Assembly (NCBI RefSeq): GCF_002848265.1
Contig: NZ_CP025422.1
Span: forward strand, 2,820,727 to 2,884,726
DNA length: 64,000 nt
From: Zhihengliuella sp. ISTPL4
Lineage (GTDB): Bacteria; Actinomycetota; Actinomycetes; Actinomycetales; Microbacteriaceae
Direction: 5' to 3'
How positions within the stretch are numbered: position 1 is the stretch's first letter; each line of letters starts with the position of its first letter. The translations under genes were made by a program, and so were the position numbers. Shown piece after piece: positions 1 to 6,867 of the stretch. Under the pieces are notes generated by a model, which was not told the origin of the DNA, did not search any database, and saw nothing but the letters and a program-made list of their open reading frames with translations.

Positions 1-2
1 TC

Positions 3-1301
3 CTGGATCCCGAAAAGATGGCTCCTTACATGGGCGACTCGTCCCGTGCGACGGCGCAGGGGATCCCCCTCGCCGTCGTGCGGGCACAATCCGCGGATGA
101 TGTCGCAGCTGCGCTTTCGTGGGCGCACAGAAATGATGTCCGAGTCTCCGTCCGCGGAGCGGGCACCGGACTGTCCGGAGGCGCAGTCGCGTACCCCGGC
201 GGTCTGGTGCTCGCACTTGACGGCATGAATCGCATCGTAGAGATCGACGTAGTAAACCGTCTCGCCATCGTCGAGGCGGGCGTTATAACCGCAGACCTCG
301 ACAGGGCGGCGCGGGAGCACGGCTTGTTCTTCGCCCCGGATCCCGCGAGCGCGCAGACCTCGACCATCGGGGGGAACATCGCCACGAACGCCGGCGGCCT
401 TCGATGCATCGCGCACGGAGTTACACGAGATGCCGTCGCCGGCCTCGAAGTGGTCCTCGCCGACGGGCGCATTCTCCGCACCGGATCTCGCACTCGAAAG
501 AATGTCGTCGGCTACGACCTGACGAGCTTGTTCACGGGATCAGAAGGAACCCTCGGTGTGATCGCCCGTGCGACAGTGCGCCTCGAACCTGTGCCACCGG
601 GCACACCGCAGTCGTTTCGGGCGAGCTTCGACAACATCGGCGACGCGGGACGGGCGGTCTCTGCCATCGTCGCGTCAACCCATACCCCGGACGTGCTCGA
701 GCTGATGGACGCCGCGAGCGTGGAGATCATCGAGCAGTATCAACCGAGCGGCTTGCAGCTCCCGGGCGCCGCGCTGCTTGTCGGGCAGACAGTCGGCACT
801 ACCGCGCGTGAGGAAGCAGAAGCCATCCTCGACCTCTGCCGAGCCGGTGGGGCCGCCGATGTCGCGATCTCCGAGGGGGAAGGGCTCCTGGAAGCTCGCC
901 GTCTGGCGAACCCGGCCCTGACGGCGAAGGGCCTCCGTGTGTCGTGCGACGTGGGCGTACCTGTTGGCGAACTCGCCGCGGTGTTCACCGGCATCGAAGA
1001 GATCGCTCAGCGGCACGGTCGACGCATCAGCACGGTTGCTCACGCAGGCGACGGCAATCTCCACCCGACCGTCGAGGCGGAAGACACCCCAGACGAGCAC
1101 CACGCGGCTGAAGCCGTCATCGACGACATCACTCGTCTCGCTCTCCGTCTCGGAGGAACCATCAGCGGCGAGCACGGGATCGGATCCGTCAAGCGGCATG
1201 AACTCGCATGGCAACTCGACGAAGGTTCTATCTGGGTGCAGAACGCGATCAAGCGGGCGCTCGACCCGCACGGCATCCTCACGCCGGGGCGTGGCATCTA
1301 G
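3..1301 (+). CDS. FAD-linked oxidase, GlcD/D-2-hydroxyacid dehydrogenase type (5' truncated by window edge)
   Basis: This is an FAD-dependent oxidoreductase of the GlcD/D-lactate dehydrogenase family, which oxidises D-2-hydroxyacids such as glycolate or D-lactate; the exact substrate cannot be read. The frame is open to the first base, and the residues LDPEK before the first ATG (18) align with the family N-terminus, so the true start is probably upstream. Family landmarks are the PP-loop FAD-binding stretch GGNIATNAGG followed by VVGYDLTSLFTGSEGTLGVI, then C-terminal HAGDGNLHP and GEHGIGSVKR, the motifs around the flavin and substrate site. The C-terminus is intact (LDPHGILTPGRGI). The visible 427 residues compare with about 450-500 for full homologues, so little is missing. 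No iron-sulfur partner gene follows; the next feature is a tRNA on the other strand. Confidence 0.85.
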   Translation: MDPEKMAPYMGDSSRATAQGIPLAVVRAQSADDVAAALSWAHRNDVRVSVRGAGTGLSGGAVAYPGGLVLALDGMNRIVEIDVVNRLAIVEAGVITADLDRAAREHGLFFAPDPASAQTSTIGGNIATNAGGLRCIAHGVTRDAVAGLEVVLADGRILRTGSRTRKNVVGYDLTSLFTGSEGTLGVIARATVRLEPVPPGTPQSFRASFDNIGDAGRAVSAIVASTHTPDVLELMDAASVEIIEQYQPSGLQLPGAALLVGQTVGTTAREEAEAILDLCRAGGAADVAISEGEGLLEARRLANPALTAKGLRVSCDVGVPVGELAAVFTGIEEIAQRHGRRISTVAHAGDGNLHPTVEAEDTPDEHHAAEAVIDDITRLALRLGGTISGEHGIGSVKRHELAWQLDEGSIWVQNAIKRALDPHGILTPGRGI

Positions 1302-1441
1302 CTGTCTGAGCCGCGAATCGAGCGATAGCCGCGAGTATCGCAGCTTCGACCGAGCCTGGCTACTGGTCGTTCAGGCATCGGTCGAGGACTTCGGTCTGAA
1401 GTAGCTCAAGAATGCCTGGGATAGCTTTGGAAGTCACACTG

Positions 1442-1515
1442 TGGAGGGGCTGACGGGAATCGAACCCGCGCTGTCTGCTTGGGAAGCAGAAGTTCTACCA
1501 TTGAACTACAGCCCC
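1442..1515 (-). tRNA. tRNA-Gly (anticodon CCC)
   Basis: Read on the minus strand, the 7-bp acceptor stem GGGGCTG pairs with CAGCCCC. The anticodon stem TCTGC/GCAGA encloses the loop TTCCCAA, giving anticodon CCC, which reads GGG glycine codons. The T arm GCGGG-TTCGATT-CCCGT is canonical and CCA is encoded at the 3' end (complement of 1442-1444). The D arm is AGTTCAATGGTAGAACT. It lies between two plus-strand genes without overlap. Confidence 0.95.
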
Positions 1516-1632
1516 GTACCCGCCCGAGAGCAGGTGGAGCAAGCCTACCCGCCGCGGGCCGGATGGCCAAAGCGCCGCGACCACTGACACAGGATGCCGG
1601 CATCCGAGCGGGGCTGAGCGGCCGCACATGAC

Positions 1633-1638
1633 TAGGCT
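1633..1638 (+). promoter_or_regulatory. candidate -10 of a leaderless dcd transcript
   Basis: TAGGCT sits exactly six bases before the GTG start of dcd and there is no purine-rich ribosome-binding site in between. Actinobacteria commonly use leaderless mRNAs with a TANNNT box at this distance. Inferred from sequence alone. Confidence 0.4.
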
Positions 1639-1644
1639 TGTGCC

Positions 1645-2250
1645 GTGCTTCTCAGCGATCGCGACATCAGAGCAGAACTCGCCTCCGGCCGCGTCGGCCT
1701 GGAACCGCACGCGCCGGAGATGATCCAGCCGTCGAGCATCGATGTCCGGCTGGACCGCTACTTCCGCCTGTTCGACAACCACAAGTACCCGTTCATCGAT
1801 CCTTCGGTCGATCAGCCCGAGCTGACGCGGCTGATCGAGGTCGACCCCGACGAGCCCTTCATCCTCCACCCCGGCGAGTTCGCGCTGGGAGCGACGTTCG
1901 AGCAGGTCACCCTGCCGGACGACATCGCCGCACGCCTGGAGGGCAAGTCGTCGCTCGGCCGCCTCGGCCTCATCACCCATTCGACGGCCGGCTTCATCGA
2001 CCCGGGCTTCTCCGGGCACGTGACGTTGGAGCTCGCGAACGTGGCGACGCTGCCGATCAAGCTGTGGCCCGGCATGAAGATCGGGCAGCTCTGCTTCTTC
2101 CGGCTCACGTCGCCGGCGGAGAACCCGTACGGCTCCGGTCCCTACGGCAACCGCTACCAGGGTCAGCGCGGTCCGACGGCGTCCCGCTCGTTCCGGAACT
2201 TCCACCGTACGGACGTGGGCGTGACCGACATCGGAGCAGTCGGAGGCTGA
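1645..2250 (+). CDS. dcd: dCTP deaminase, probably dUMP-forming
   Basis: The 201-residue protein matches the Dcd/DUT trimeric nucleotide hydrolase family over its full length. Recognisable blocks are [12 protein letters not shown] at the N-terminus, [18 protein letters not shown], the active-site block [33 protein letters not shown] with the catalytic glutamate of the family, and [12 protein letters not shown]. It deaminates dCTP in the cytoplasm to feed dTMP synthesis. Actinobacterial members such as the Mycobacterium tuberculosis enzyme also hydrolyse the dUTP formed, and the same bifunctionality is likely here. The start is GTG at 1645, six bases after a -10-like TAGGCT, so the message is probably leaderless. 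A small membrane protein gene follows after one base. Confidence 0.95.
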   Translation: MLLSDRDIRAELASGRVGLEPHAPEMIQPSSIDVRLDRYFRLFDNHKYPFIDPSVDQPELTRLIEVDPDEPFILHPGEFALGATFEQVTLPDDIAARLEGKSSLGRLGLITHSTAGFIDPGFSGHVTLELANVATLPIKLWPGMKIGQLCFFRLTSPAENPYGSGPYGNRYQGQRGPTASRSFRNFHRTDVGVTDIGAVGG

Positions 2251-2251
2251 C

Positions 2252-2725
2252 ATGGGCGACGCGAGCGGGACCACCCCCGACGAGTCCGCCGCTCCCGATC
2301 AGGGAGCGGCGCCGGACGCCGTCGGGGCGGAGATCGCTCCTGCGGACGCGGTGATCCCGTCCGCCGATGACGTGATCCCGCCCCCGCCGCCGGAGACGCC
2401 GATTCCGGAGGGGTTGCTGACGGCACCGGACGCCGCGGGCGAGGTGCTTCCGGCTCCGACCCGCCGCTCGGAGCGATCCCGTCCGACGCCGTCGATCCTC
2501 CAGGGGGAGCAGCCCGCAGCGGCTGCCGACGACTGGGCGCAGCGGTCGATCGCTCCGGAGGTGCCGGAGACCGGCAGCTACCGGGTCCTCGCCGGCGTGA
2601 TCTTCGTTTTCCTGTTCCTGCTGCTCGCGGCAGCTGTGGTGACGTTCGTGGTGCTGATCACCACTGTCGGGCTGCCGTTCGCGGCTGCTGATCCGAGTAC
2701 GGGTTTCCTCCCGGTGCCGGTGTAG
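2252..2725 (+). CDS. proline-rich single-pass membrane protein, unknown function
   Basis: This 157-residue protein has no family I recognise. Residues 1 to about 105 are low-complexity and rich in Pro, Ala, Asp and Glu (PPPPPETPIPEG, APTRRSERSRPTPS) and look disordered. One strong hydrophobic segment follows near residues 112-135 (VLAGVIFVFLFLLLAAAVV and onward), then a short tail ending FLPVPV. The topology suggests a cytoplasmic acidic N-terminus and a single C-terminal anchor. The ATG lies one base after the dcd stop, so the two genes are probably cotranscribed. Its last 68 bases overlap the 3' end of the convergent hydrolase gene. The real C-terminus could be shorter, but no alternative stop exists in frame. 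Confidence 0.6.
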   Translation: MGDASGTTPDESAAPDQGAAPDAVGAEIAPADAVIPSADDVIPPPPPETPIPEGLLTAPDAAGEVLPAPTRRSERSRPTPSILQGEQPAAAADDWAQRSIAPEVPETGSYRVLAGVIFVFLFLLLAAAVVTFVVLITTVGLPFAAADPSTGFLPVPV

Positions 2726-3593
2726 CCGTTCCGAGCGCATCGACGGCGTCGAGCCCTCCGGTCGCGAGGGCGACCACCGCGTCGAGGGTCGGGTCGGCCG
2801 ACAGCACTTTCGTATGGCCGAGACCCACCGTCCGGACGAGGCGGGAGCGGCCACGGTGGGCGGCGTGCAGCCGGAGGGCGTCCCGGTCGGTCATCCGCCG
2901 GTCACCCCGATCGTGCACGATGAGCAGCGCGGTCTCGACGGGAAGGGGATACGCGGCAGCGTCGTACTGGGAGGCGGCGGAGGCGGCGTCCAGGCCGAGG
3001 CGGCGGTGGAAGCGGGTGCGGAGTCGGTCCGCGGTGGGGATGTCGAGCCGGAGGTCGCGGGCGAACTGGGCGAGGAAGGCCTCGGGTGCTGCGGCGCCGG
3101 CGACGACCGCGAGGGCGGGGACCGGGCCGGACGTCCGGGCAACCGTCAGCGCCGCGAGGCCCCCGAAGGAGTGACCGACCAGGGCGGAGAAGGGCCCGTG
3201 GATCCGCTCCAGCTGCTCCGCGGCCTCGACCCAGTCGCGGATGTCGGTGTTCCGCCCGCCGGAGGCGCCGTGGGCGGGAGCATCGAAAGCGACGACCCGG
3301 AACCCCTCGCTGACGAGCTCCCGCACGAGCGGGGCGAACTGCGAGGTGCGGCCCCGCCAGCCATGCAGAAGCAGCACGGTGCGCGGACCTGTGCCCCACG
3401 TGTAGGTCGTGACGGGGATGCCGCGCACGAGGAGCGTCCCGCGGCGAGCGTCGTCGTGGGTGGCAGCGTCGGCGGCACGCACGGTCATCCGTGGGCGCGT
3501 GAAGAAGAACAGTCGATAGGCGAGGTCGCCGGCGAGGCGGGGAGAGACGCGGCCCACGACGGGAAGGGCGCGGATGAGGAGGGCGGACGGCAT
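2658..3593 (-). CDS. alpha/beta-fold hydrolase
   Basis: This 311-residue alpha/beta hydrolase has the oxyanion segment LLLHGWRGRTSQF, the strand-turn VVAFDAPAHGASGG, and the nucleophile elbow GHSFGG in which Ser is catalytic. A late DRGDRRMTDRDA and GLGHTKVL supply the acid and His of the triad. There is no signal peptide, although the first 30 residues are hydrophobic (RLFFFTRPRM). The substrate cannot be deduced; esterase or C-C hydrolase activity is typical. The gene has a strong ribosome-binding site (GAAGGAG, six bases before ATG) and diverges from the TetR gene across two palindromic operators, so that regulator almost certainly controls it. Hydrolase-TetR pairs of this kind often respond to lipophilic compounds, which is inference here. 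Its 3' end overlaps the convergent membrane protein gene by 68 bp. Confidence 0.85.
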   Translation of the reverse strand: MPSALLIRALPVVGRVSPRLAGDLAYRLFFFTRPRMTVRAADAATHDDARRGTLLVRGIPVTTYTWGTGPRTVLLLHGWRGRTSQFAPLVRELVSEGFRVVAFDAPAHGASGGRNTDIRDWVEAAEQLERIHGPFSALVGHSFGGLAALTVARTSGPVPALAVVAGAAAPEAFLAQFARDLRLDIPTADRLRTRFHRRLGLDAASAASQYDAAAYPLPVETALLIVHDRGDRRMTDRDALRLHAAHRGRSRLVRTVGLGHTKVLSADPTLDAVVALATGGLDAVDALGTATPAPGGNPYSDQQPRTAARQW

Positions 3594-3610
3594 GAGGGCT
3601 CCTTCACCGA

Positions 3611-3636
3611 ACTATACGAACGATCATACGTATAGT
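3611..3636. promoter_or_regulatory. operator 1 of the hydrolase/TetR divergon
   Basis: An imperfect palindrome with arms ACTATACG and CGTATAGT. It contains TATAGT on the minus strand (3616-3611), a good -10 for the hydrolase gene. The half-site TATACGAACGATC recurs in operator 2, so one TetR-type protein probably binds both and represses each promoter. Confidence 0.65.
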
Positions 3637-3637
3637 A

Positions 3638-3660
3638 GGCGAACGATCGTTCGTATACTA
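3638..3660. promoter_or_regulatory. operator 2 and -10 box of the TetR gene
   Basis: The perfect palindrome CGAACGATCGTTCG lies at 3640-3653 and runs into TATACT (3654-3659), which is six bases before the TetR ATG. That spacing fits a leaderless, autorepressed transcript. Confidence 0.65.
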
Positions 3661-3665
3661 GGGGC

Positions 3666-4313
3666 ATGAGGGATGCCGTGGTGCAGGACGGTCGGCGGGC
3701 GCGGGGCGATGCCTCCCGTCGCGTCGTGTTGGAGAGCGCGACCGACCTCGCCTCCGTCGACGGGTTGGACGGCGTGACGATCGGGCGCCTCGCCGCGGCT
3801 TCCGGGTCGAGCAAGAGCAGCATCGCGACGCTGTTCCAGAGTAAGGAAGGCCTGCAGCTCGCGACGGTCGCTGCCGCGCGGGACATCTTCGTCGAGCGGA
3901 TCATCGAGCCCGCCCGCGCGCATCCGCGGGGAATGCACCGCCTGGCGGCTCTCCTCCACAACGCCTTGGTCTACTCGAAGGACCGCGTCTTCACCGGAGG
4001 CTGTTTCTTCGCGGCGACCGCGGCCGACGTCGACTCCAAACCCGGTCCCGTGAGCGATGCCGTGCGGGCAGCCCTTGTCGACTGGTACGGGTACATCGAG
4101 GCCCAGCTGCGGTTCGCGGCAGCGGCGGGGGAGATTGACGTGGCCGATGTCGAGGTCCTGGCGTTCGAGCTCGTCGCCCTGAACGAACAGGCCAACGCGC
4201 GGTCGCTGCTCCTGCGGAGCGACAAGCCGTACGCGCTCGCGGCGACCGCGATGCGCGCGCGCCTCCGCATCGCGGGCGCCCCCGCCACAGCCCTCTCTCT
4301 CCTCTCGTTCTAG
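3666..4313 (+). CDS. TetR/AcrR family transcriptional regulator
   Basis: This 215-residue protein has a TetR-type N-terminal HTH (residues about 15-60: VLESATDLASVDGLDGVTIGRLAAASGSSKSSIATLFQSKEGL). The ligand domain that follows includes FTGGCFFAATAADVDSKPGPV, typical of the TetR_C_16/YsiA-like class. It is expected to repress its own gene and the divergent alpha/beta hydrolase through the two palindromes in the 72-bp intergenic region. TATACT lies six bases before the ATG and the purines in between (AGGGGC) are too close for a ribosome-binding site, so translation is probably leaderless. No ligand is evident. Confidence 0.9.
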   Translation: MRDAVVQDGRRARGDASRRVVLESATDLASVDGLDGVTIGRLAAASGSSKSSIATLFQSKEGLQLATVAAARDIFVERIIEPARAHPRGMHRLAALLHNALVYSKDRVFTGGCFFAATAADVDSKPGPVSDAVRAALVDWYGYIEAQLRFAAAAGEIDVADVEVLAFELVALNEQANARSLLLRSDKPYALAATAMRARLRIAGAPATALSLLSF

Positions 4314-4335
4314 TCCCCGTCCCCGCCCTGCCCTG

Positions 4336-4440
4336 GTGCGGGATCGATAACGCCCCGCGATTCCGCTTCGGCGGGTCGTTTCTGATCCCGACCGACCGCC
4401 GGGTGTGCAGTGCCCTCGCGTGCGGGATCAGAGACGTGCC
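4336..4440. repeat. cluster of short dispersed repeats (GCGGGATCAGAAACG type)
   Basis: The 217-bp gap after the TetR gene holds three variants of one motif: GTGCGGGATCGATAACGCC (4336-4354), the reverse strand CGGGATCAGAAACG (4377-4390) and TGCGGGATCAGAGACGTGCC (4421-4440). Related copies lie in the gap at 15350-15457. It looks like a small intergenic dispersed repeat rather than a gene. Function unknown. Confidence 0.4.
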
Positions 4441-4484
4441 GCAGGGAGTTCGGGAGGGAGCCGTAGTGATCCGGGCTCGGGGGC

Positions 4485-4516
4485 AAAAGCGCCTCACCCG
4501 GGTGTGGGTGAGGCGC
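4485..4516 (-). terminator. rho-independent terminator of the His-rich regulator gene
   Basis: A perfect 11-bp stem, GCGCCTCACCC (4489-4499) with GGGTGAGGCGC (4506-4516), has a 6-base loop. On the minus strand it is followed by TTTT (4488-4485). It lies 15-46 bases past the stop codon of the minus-strand gene that ends at 4531. Confidence 0.8.
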
Positions 4517-4530
4517 TCGCCGGGGTGGGG

Positions 4531-5220
4531 TCAGGCGGCGTGGCCGTGACGGAATCCGGCGTCGAAGCCGCGTTCGAATGCGCGCTCCGCCACCCGCTGC
4601 GCCCGATGGCCGTGGCCGTGGTGGCAGTGGGTGTGGCTGTCGCGGCGACCGTGCCCGCGATGCGAGTCGTCCCCATCTCCGTCGTGGTGGCAGGGGGTGT
4701 CGATGGGGTCGAAACCGGGCCGGGGGCCGAAGCCGTGCCGGCGGTCGACGTGTCCGGGACCGAAGCTGCCCCGGTGGCCGAAGCCGAACGCCGGGCGTCG
4801 CTTGCGGGGGAGAGGAGTCTCCTCGTCCCAGTCGAAGGCGCGGGCGATCTTCTCGAGCGCGGCGAGCGTCGTCGCCAGCTCCTCGGCGGAGACGGCCTCG
4901 GCGACCTTCGCGCGGATGCCGTCGACGGCGGCGCCGAGGCGCTCCTTCGCCGCGCGGCCCTCGTCGGTCAGCGCCCATCCGTCGCCGTCCGCCTCGACCC
5001 AGCCGCGGTCGACGAGGGCGTGCAGCTTGTGCGGGTTCAGCGGGCGGCGCGCGGGGACCGACCCGTCGACGACGTTCAGCAGCCGCCAGTCGCGGCGGGT
5101 CGCGCCCTCCGCGGCGAAAGCGGTGGCGAAGTCCTGTGCCATCAGACGGTCGACGGCCTTGAGCCAGAAACCGAACGGGCGGGAGGTGTTGTCAGAAGTG
5201 CTGTCTGCAGTGGTGTTCAT
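4531..5220 (-). CDS. winged-helix regulator with a His-rich C-terminal tail
   Basis: The 229-residue protein has two parts. Residues about 15-130 form a MarR/PadR-like winged helix (WLKAVDRLMAQDFATAFAAEG, RDWRLLNVVDGS, LHALVDRGWVEADGDGWALTDEGRAA). The remaining part is very rich in His, Gly and Asp (HCHHGHGH, HGFGPRPGF, CHHDGDGDD), suggesting a metal-binding tail. ATG at 5220 is preferred because AAGGATCACC precedes it; an in-frame upstream codon at 5247 has no such signal. It diverges from a second His-rich MarR-type gene across a 126-bp region packed with ATGTCA/TGACAT half-sites, and a CDF metal exporter lies just beyond that gene. A metal-responsive role is my inference. A strong terminator follows. 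Confidence 0.75.
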   Translation of the reverse strand: MNTTADSTSDNTSRPFGFWLKAVDRLMAQDFATAFAAEGATRRDWRLLNVVDGSVPARRPLNPHKLHALVDRGWVEADGDGWALTDEGRAAKERLGAAVDGIRAKVAEAVSAEELATTLAALEKIARAFDWDEETPLPRKRRPAFGFGHRGSFGPGHVDRRHGFGPRPGFDPIDTPCHHDGDGDDSHRGHGRRDSHTHCHHGHGHRAQRVAERAFERGFDAGFRHGHAA

Positions 5221-5265
5221 GGTGATCCTTCGTGGTCTGTGGTGCACCGATGACGGATGTCATCC

Positions 5266-5279
5266 GACATATCAATGTC
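5266..5279. promoter_or_regulatory. secondary GACAT-N4-ATGTC site
   Basis: GACATATCAATGTC is a partial palindrome that shares its right half with the larger 32-bp site. Further ATGTCA copies at 5258-5263 and 5319-5324 suggest several binding sites in this divergent promoter region. Confidence 0.4.
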
Positions 5280-5306
5280 ACTGTGCATGTACATGCAGTG
5301 TGACAT
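5275..5306. promoter_or_regulatory. 32-bp inverted-repeat operator between two His-rich regulators
   Basis: The outer arms ATGTCAC (5275-5281) and GTGACAT (5300-5306) frame the perfect 14-bp palindrome TGCATGTACATGCA (5284-5297). Only the base pairs 5282/5299 and 5283/5298 break the symmetry. It sits midway between the two divergent starts (5220 and 5347) and is the obvious binding site for one or both regulators. Confidence 0.7.
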
Positions 5307-5346
5307 GGAACCCGAACGCATGTCAAGCTGCATGTAAAATCGGGGC

Positions 5347-5907
5347 ATGGCCACCGATCCGATCGACCCCGCGTCTCCCGACGCCGCCGAAGCGATCGCG
5401 CAGGCGCTCTCCCGGCTGCGCGGACGCCGACCCGGACCCGGCGGCCGCGAGCACGGCGGGCCCCGCGGTGCACACGGACACGGGCCCCACGAAGACCCGC
5501 GCGAGCACTTCGCGCATCACCGCGGGCACCCGGGGATGCGGCCCTGGATGGCGGACCCGGGTGGCCGTCTCGGGGGGCCGGCACGTATGCGCATGCTCGA
5601 AGCGCTCGCCGAAGCACCGGAACCGCTCAGCGTGAGCGCCCTCGGCCAGGCGATCGGCGTGGATCAGCCGCGGGCATCCCGGCTCGTGCAACAGGGGGTG
5701 CAGTCCGGATTCGTGCGGCGCGAGGCCGATCCGGACGATGCCCGTCGCACGCGGATCGCCCTGACCGACGAGGGGCGCCGCCTCGCCCGCGGAATGCGGG
5801 GAGAGCGTCGTGCGATGCTCGGTCGCGCGCTGGAGTCGTTCACCGAGGAGGAGCGGACGGAGCTCGCACGGCTGCTCACCAAGCTCGCCGACAACTGGCG
5901 CGCCTGA
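5347..5907 (+). CDS. MarR family regulator with a His/Gly-rich N-terminal extension
   Basis: In this 186-residue protein the first ~75 residues are low-complexity and His-rich (EHGGPRGAHGHGPHEDPREH, HHRGHPGMRPW). A MarR-type winged helix follows (residues about 80-180: MLEALAEAPEPLSVSALGQAIGVDQPRASRLVQQGVQSGFVRRE, then DPDDARRTRIALTDEGRRLAR). The wing motif D-x-R-x-x-x-x-x-LT is canonical. It reads away from the His-rich regulator at 4531-5220, and their shared 126-bp region carries a 32-bp inverted repeat. It converges on a CDF transporter gene six bases from its stop. Histidine clusters in both regulators beside a metal exporter point to metal sensing, but no defined metal site can be named. 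Confidence 0.8.
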   Translation: MATDPIDPASPDAAEAIAQALSRLRGRRPGPGGREHGGPRGAHGHGPHEDPREHFAHHRGHPGMRPWMADPGGRLGGPARMRMLEALAEAPEPLSVSALGQAIGVDQPRASRLVQQGVQSGFVRREADPDDARRTRIALTDEGRRLARGMRGERRAMLGRALESFTEEERTELARLLTKLADNWRA

Positions 5908-5913
5908 CCGGCC

Positions 5914-6831
5914 TCACGCGCGGGCGAAGTCCAGCGAGGGCTCGTCGTCCACCGAGAGGGACAGCACGACGGTCTCCACCGCGTCGTGTGCCTCGATGCG
6001 CCGCTCGACCTCGCGCAACCGGCGAGCCACGTCGTGCTCGCGCGCATCGCCCGCGAGGTCGACCTCGGCGACGAGGAACAGTCGATTCGGACCGACGTAC
6101 TCGATGTGCAGGTAGGTGACCCGCTCGATGTCGTCCATCCCGAGGAGGGCCGTGCCGACCCGCGACCGCAGCGTGGGAGAGACCGACGTGCCGACGAGGA
6201 AGGCGATGTTCCGCCCGATCAGGATCACGGCGACCACGCCGAGCAGGATCCCGACGAGGATCGACCCGATCGCGTCCCAGGCGGCGACGCCCGTCAGCTG
6301 ATGCAGGAGAATCGACCCGCCTGCCAGGACGAGGCCGATGAGGGCGGCGGAGTCCTCGAAGAACACCGCGCGTAAGGTCGTGTCACTCGTCTCGAGCACG
6401 AAGTCCCATGTGGAGGAACCCCGCTCCTGGGCCAGCCGGCGGGAGCGGACCATCGCCTGCGTGAACGACGCCCCCTCCAGGACGAAGGCGATGCCGAGGA
6501 CGATGTAGGCGACGACCGCACTCTCCACGGGACCCGTGTCCGACAGCTCCTGGATGCCGTGCATGATCGACACGATCGACCCGGCGGTGAAGATCCCGAA
6601 TGCGGCGATGAGCGACCACACGAACGCGTTCCGGCCGTAGCCGAGCGGATGCCGGGCATCCTTGGTCTTCGCGCCGCGGCGGTCGGCGATGAGCAGGAAG
6701 ACCTCGTTTCCCGCGTCAGCCCAGGAGTGCGCCGCCTCCGCCACCATCGACGCGGACGAGGTGATGACGGCGGCGACCGTCTTCGCGATCGCGACGAGGA
6801 TGTTGGCGAGGAAGGCGAGGACGACGGTCAC
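5914..6831 (-). CDS. cation diffusion facilitator (CDF) family metal transporter
   Basis: The 305-residue integral membrane protein has the CDF arrangement of six membrane helices and a cytoplasmic C-terminal domain (after about residue 215: RVTYLHIEYVGPNRLFLVAEVDLAGD). The helix II metal site is present as HSWADAGNE. In helix V the usual HxxxD is replaced by FFEDSAAL, with Glu-Asp, as in the SLC30A9-like branch, so zinc specificity should not be assumed. It likely exports divalent cations by proton antiport. The start is GTG at 6831, exactly six bases after TAGCCT, with no ribosome-binding site, so the transcript is probably leaderless. It converges with the His-rich MarR gene. Confidence 0.85.
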   Translation of the reverse strand: MTVVLAFLANILVAIAKTVAAVITSSASMVAEAAHSWADAGNEVFLLIADRRGAKTKDARHPLGYGRNAFVWSLIAAFGIFTAGSIVSIMHGIQELSDTGPVESAVVAYIVLGIAFVLEGASFTQAMVRSRRLAQERGSSTWDFVLETSDTTLRAVFFEDSAALIGLVLAGGSILLHQLTGVAAWDAIGSILVGILLGVVAVILIGRNIAFLVGTSVSPTLRSRVGTALLGMDDIERVTYLHIEYVGPNRLFLVAEVDLAGDAREHDVARRLREVERRIEAHDAVETVVLSLSVDDEPSLDFARA

Positions 6832-6837
6832 CGGGTC

Positions 6838-6843
6838 AGGCTA
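6838..6843 (-). promoter_or_regulatory. candidate -10 of a leaderless CDF transcript
   Basis: On the minus strand TAGCCT is followed by six bases and then the GTG start of the CDF gene. The same spacing is seen before dcd and the TetR gene in this window. Confidence 0.4.
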
Positions 6844-6867
6844 CTCCCGCTCGCTCGATCGGAGCGC

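Noticed and set aside
1302..1441. Possible small gene between the oxidase and the tRNA
   Set aside because: No frame with a start, ribosome-binding site and plausible composition was found; the 140 bp look non-coding.
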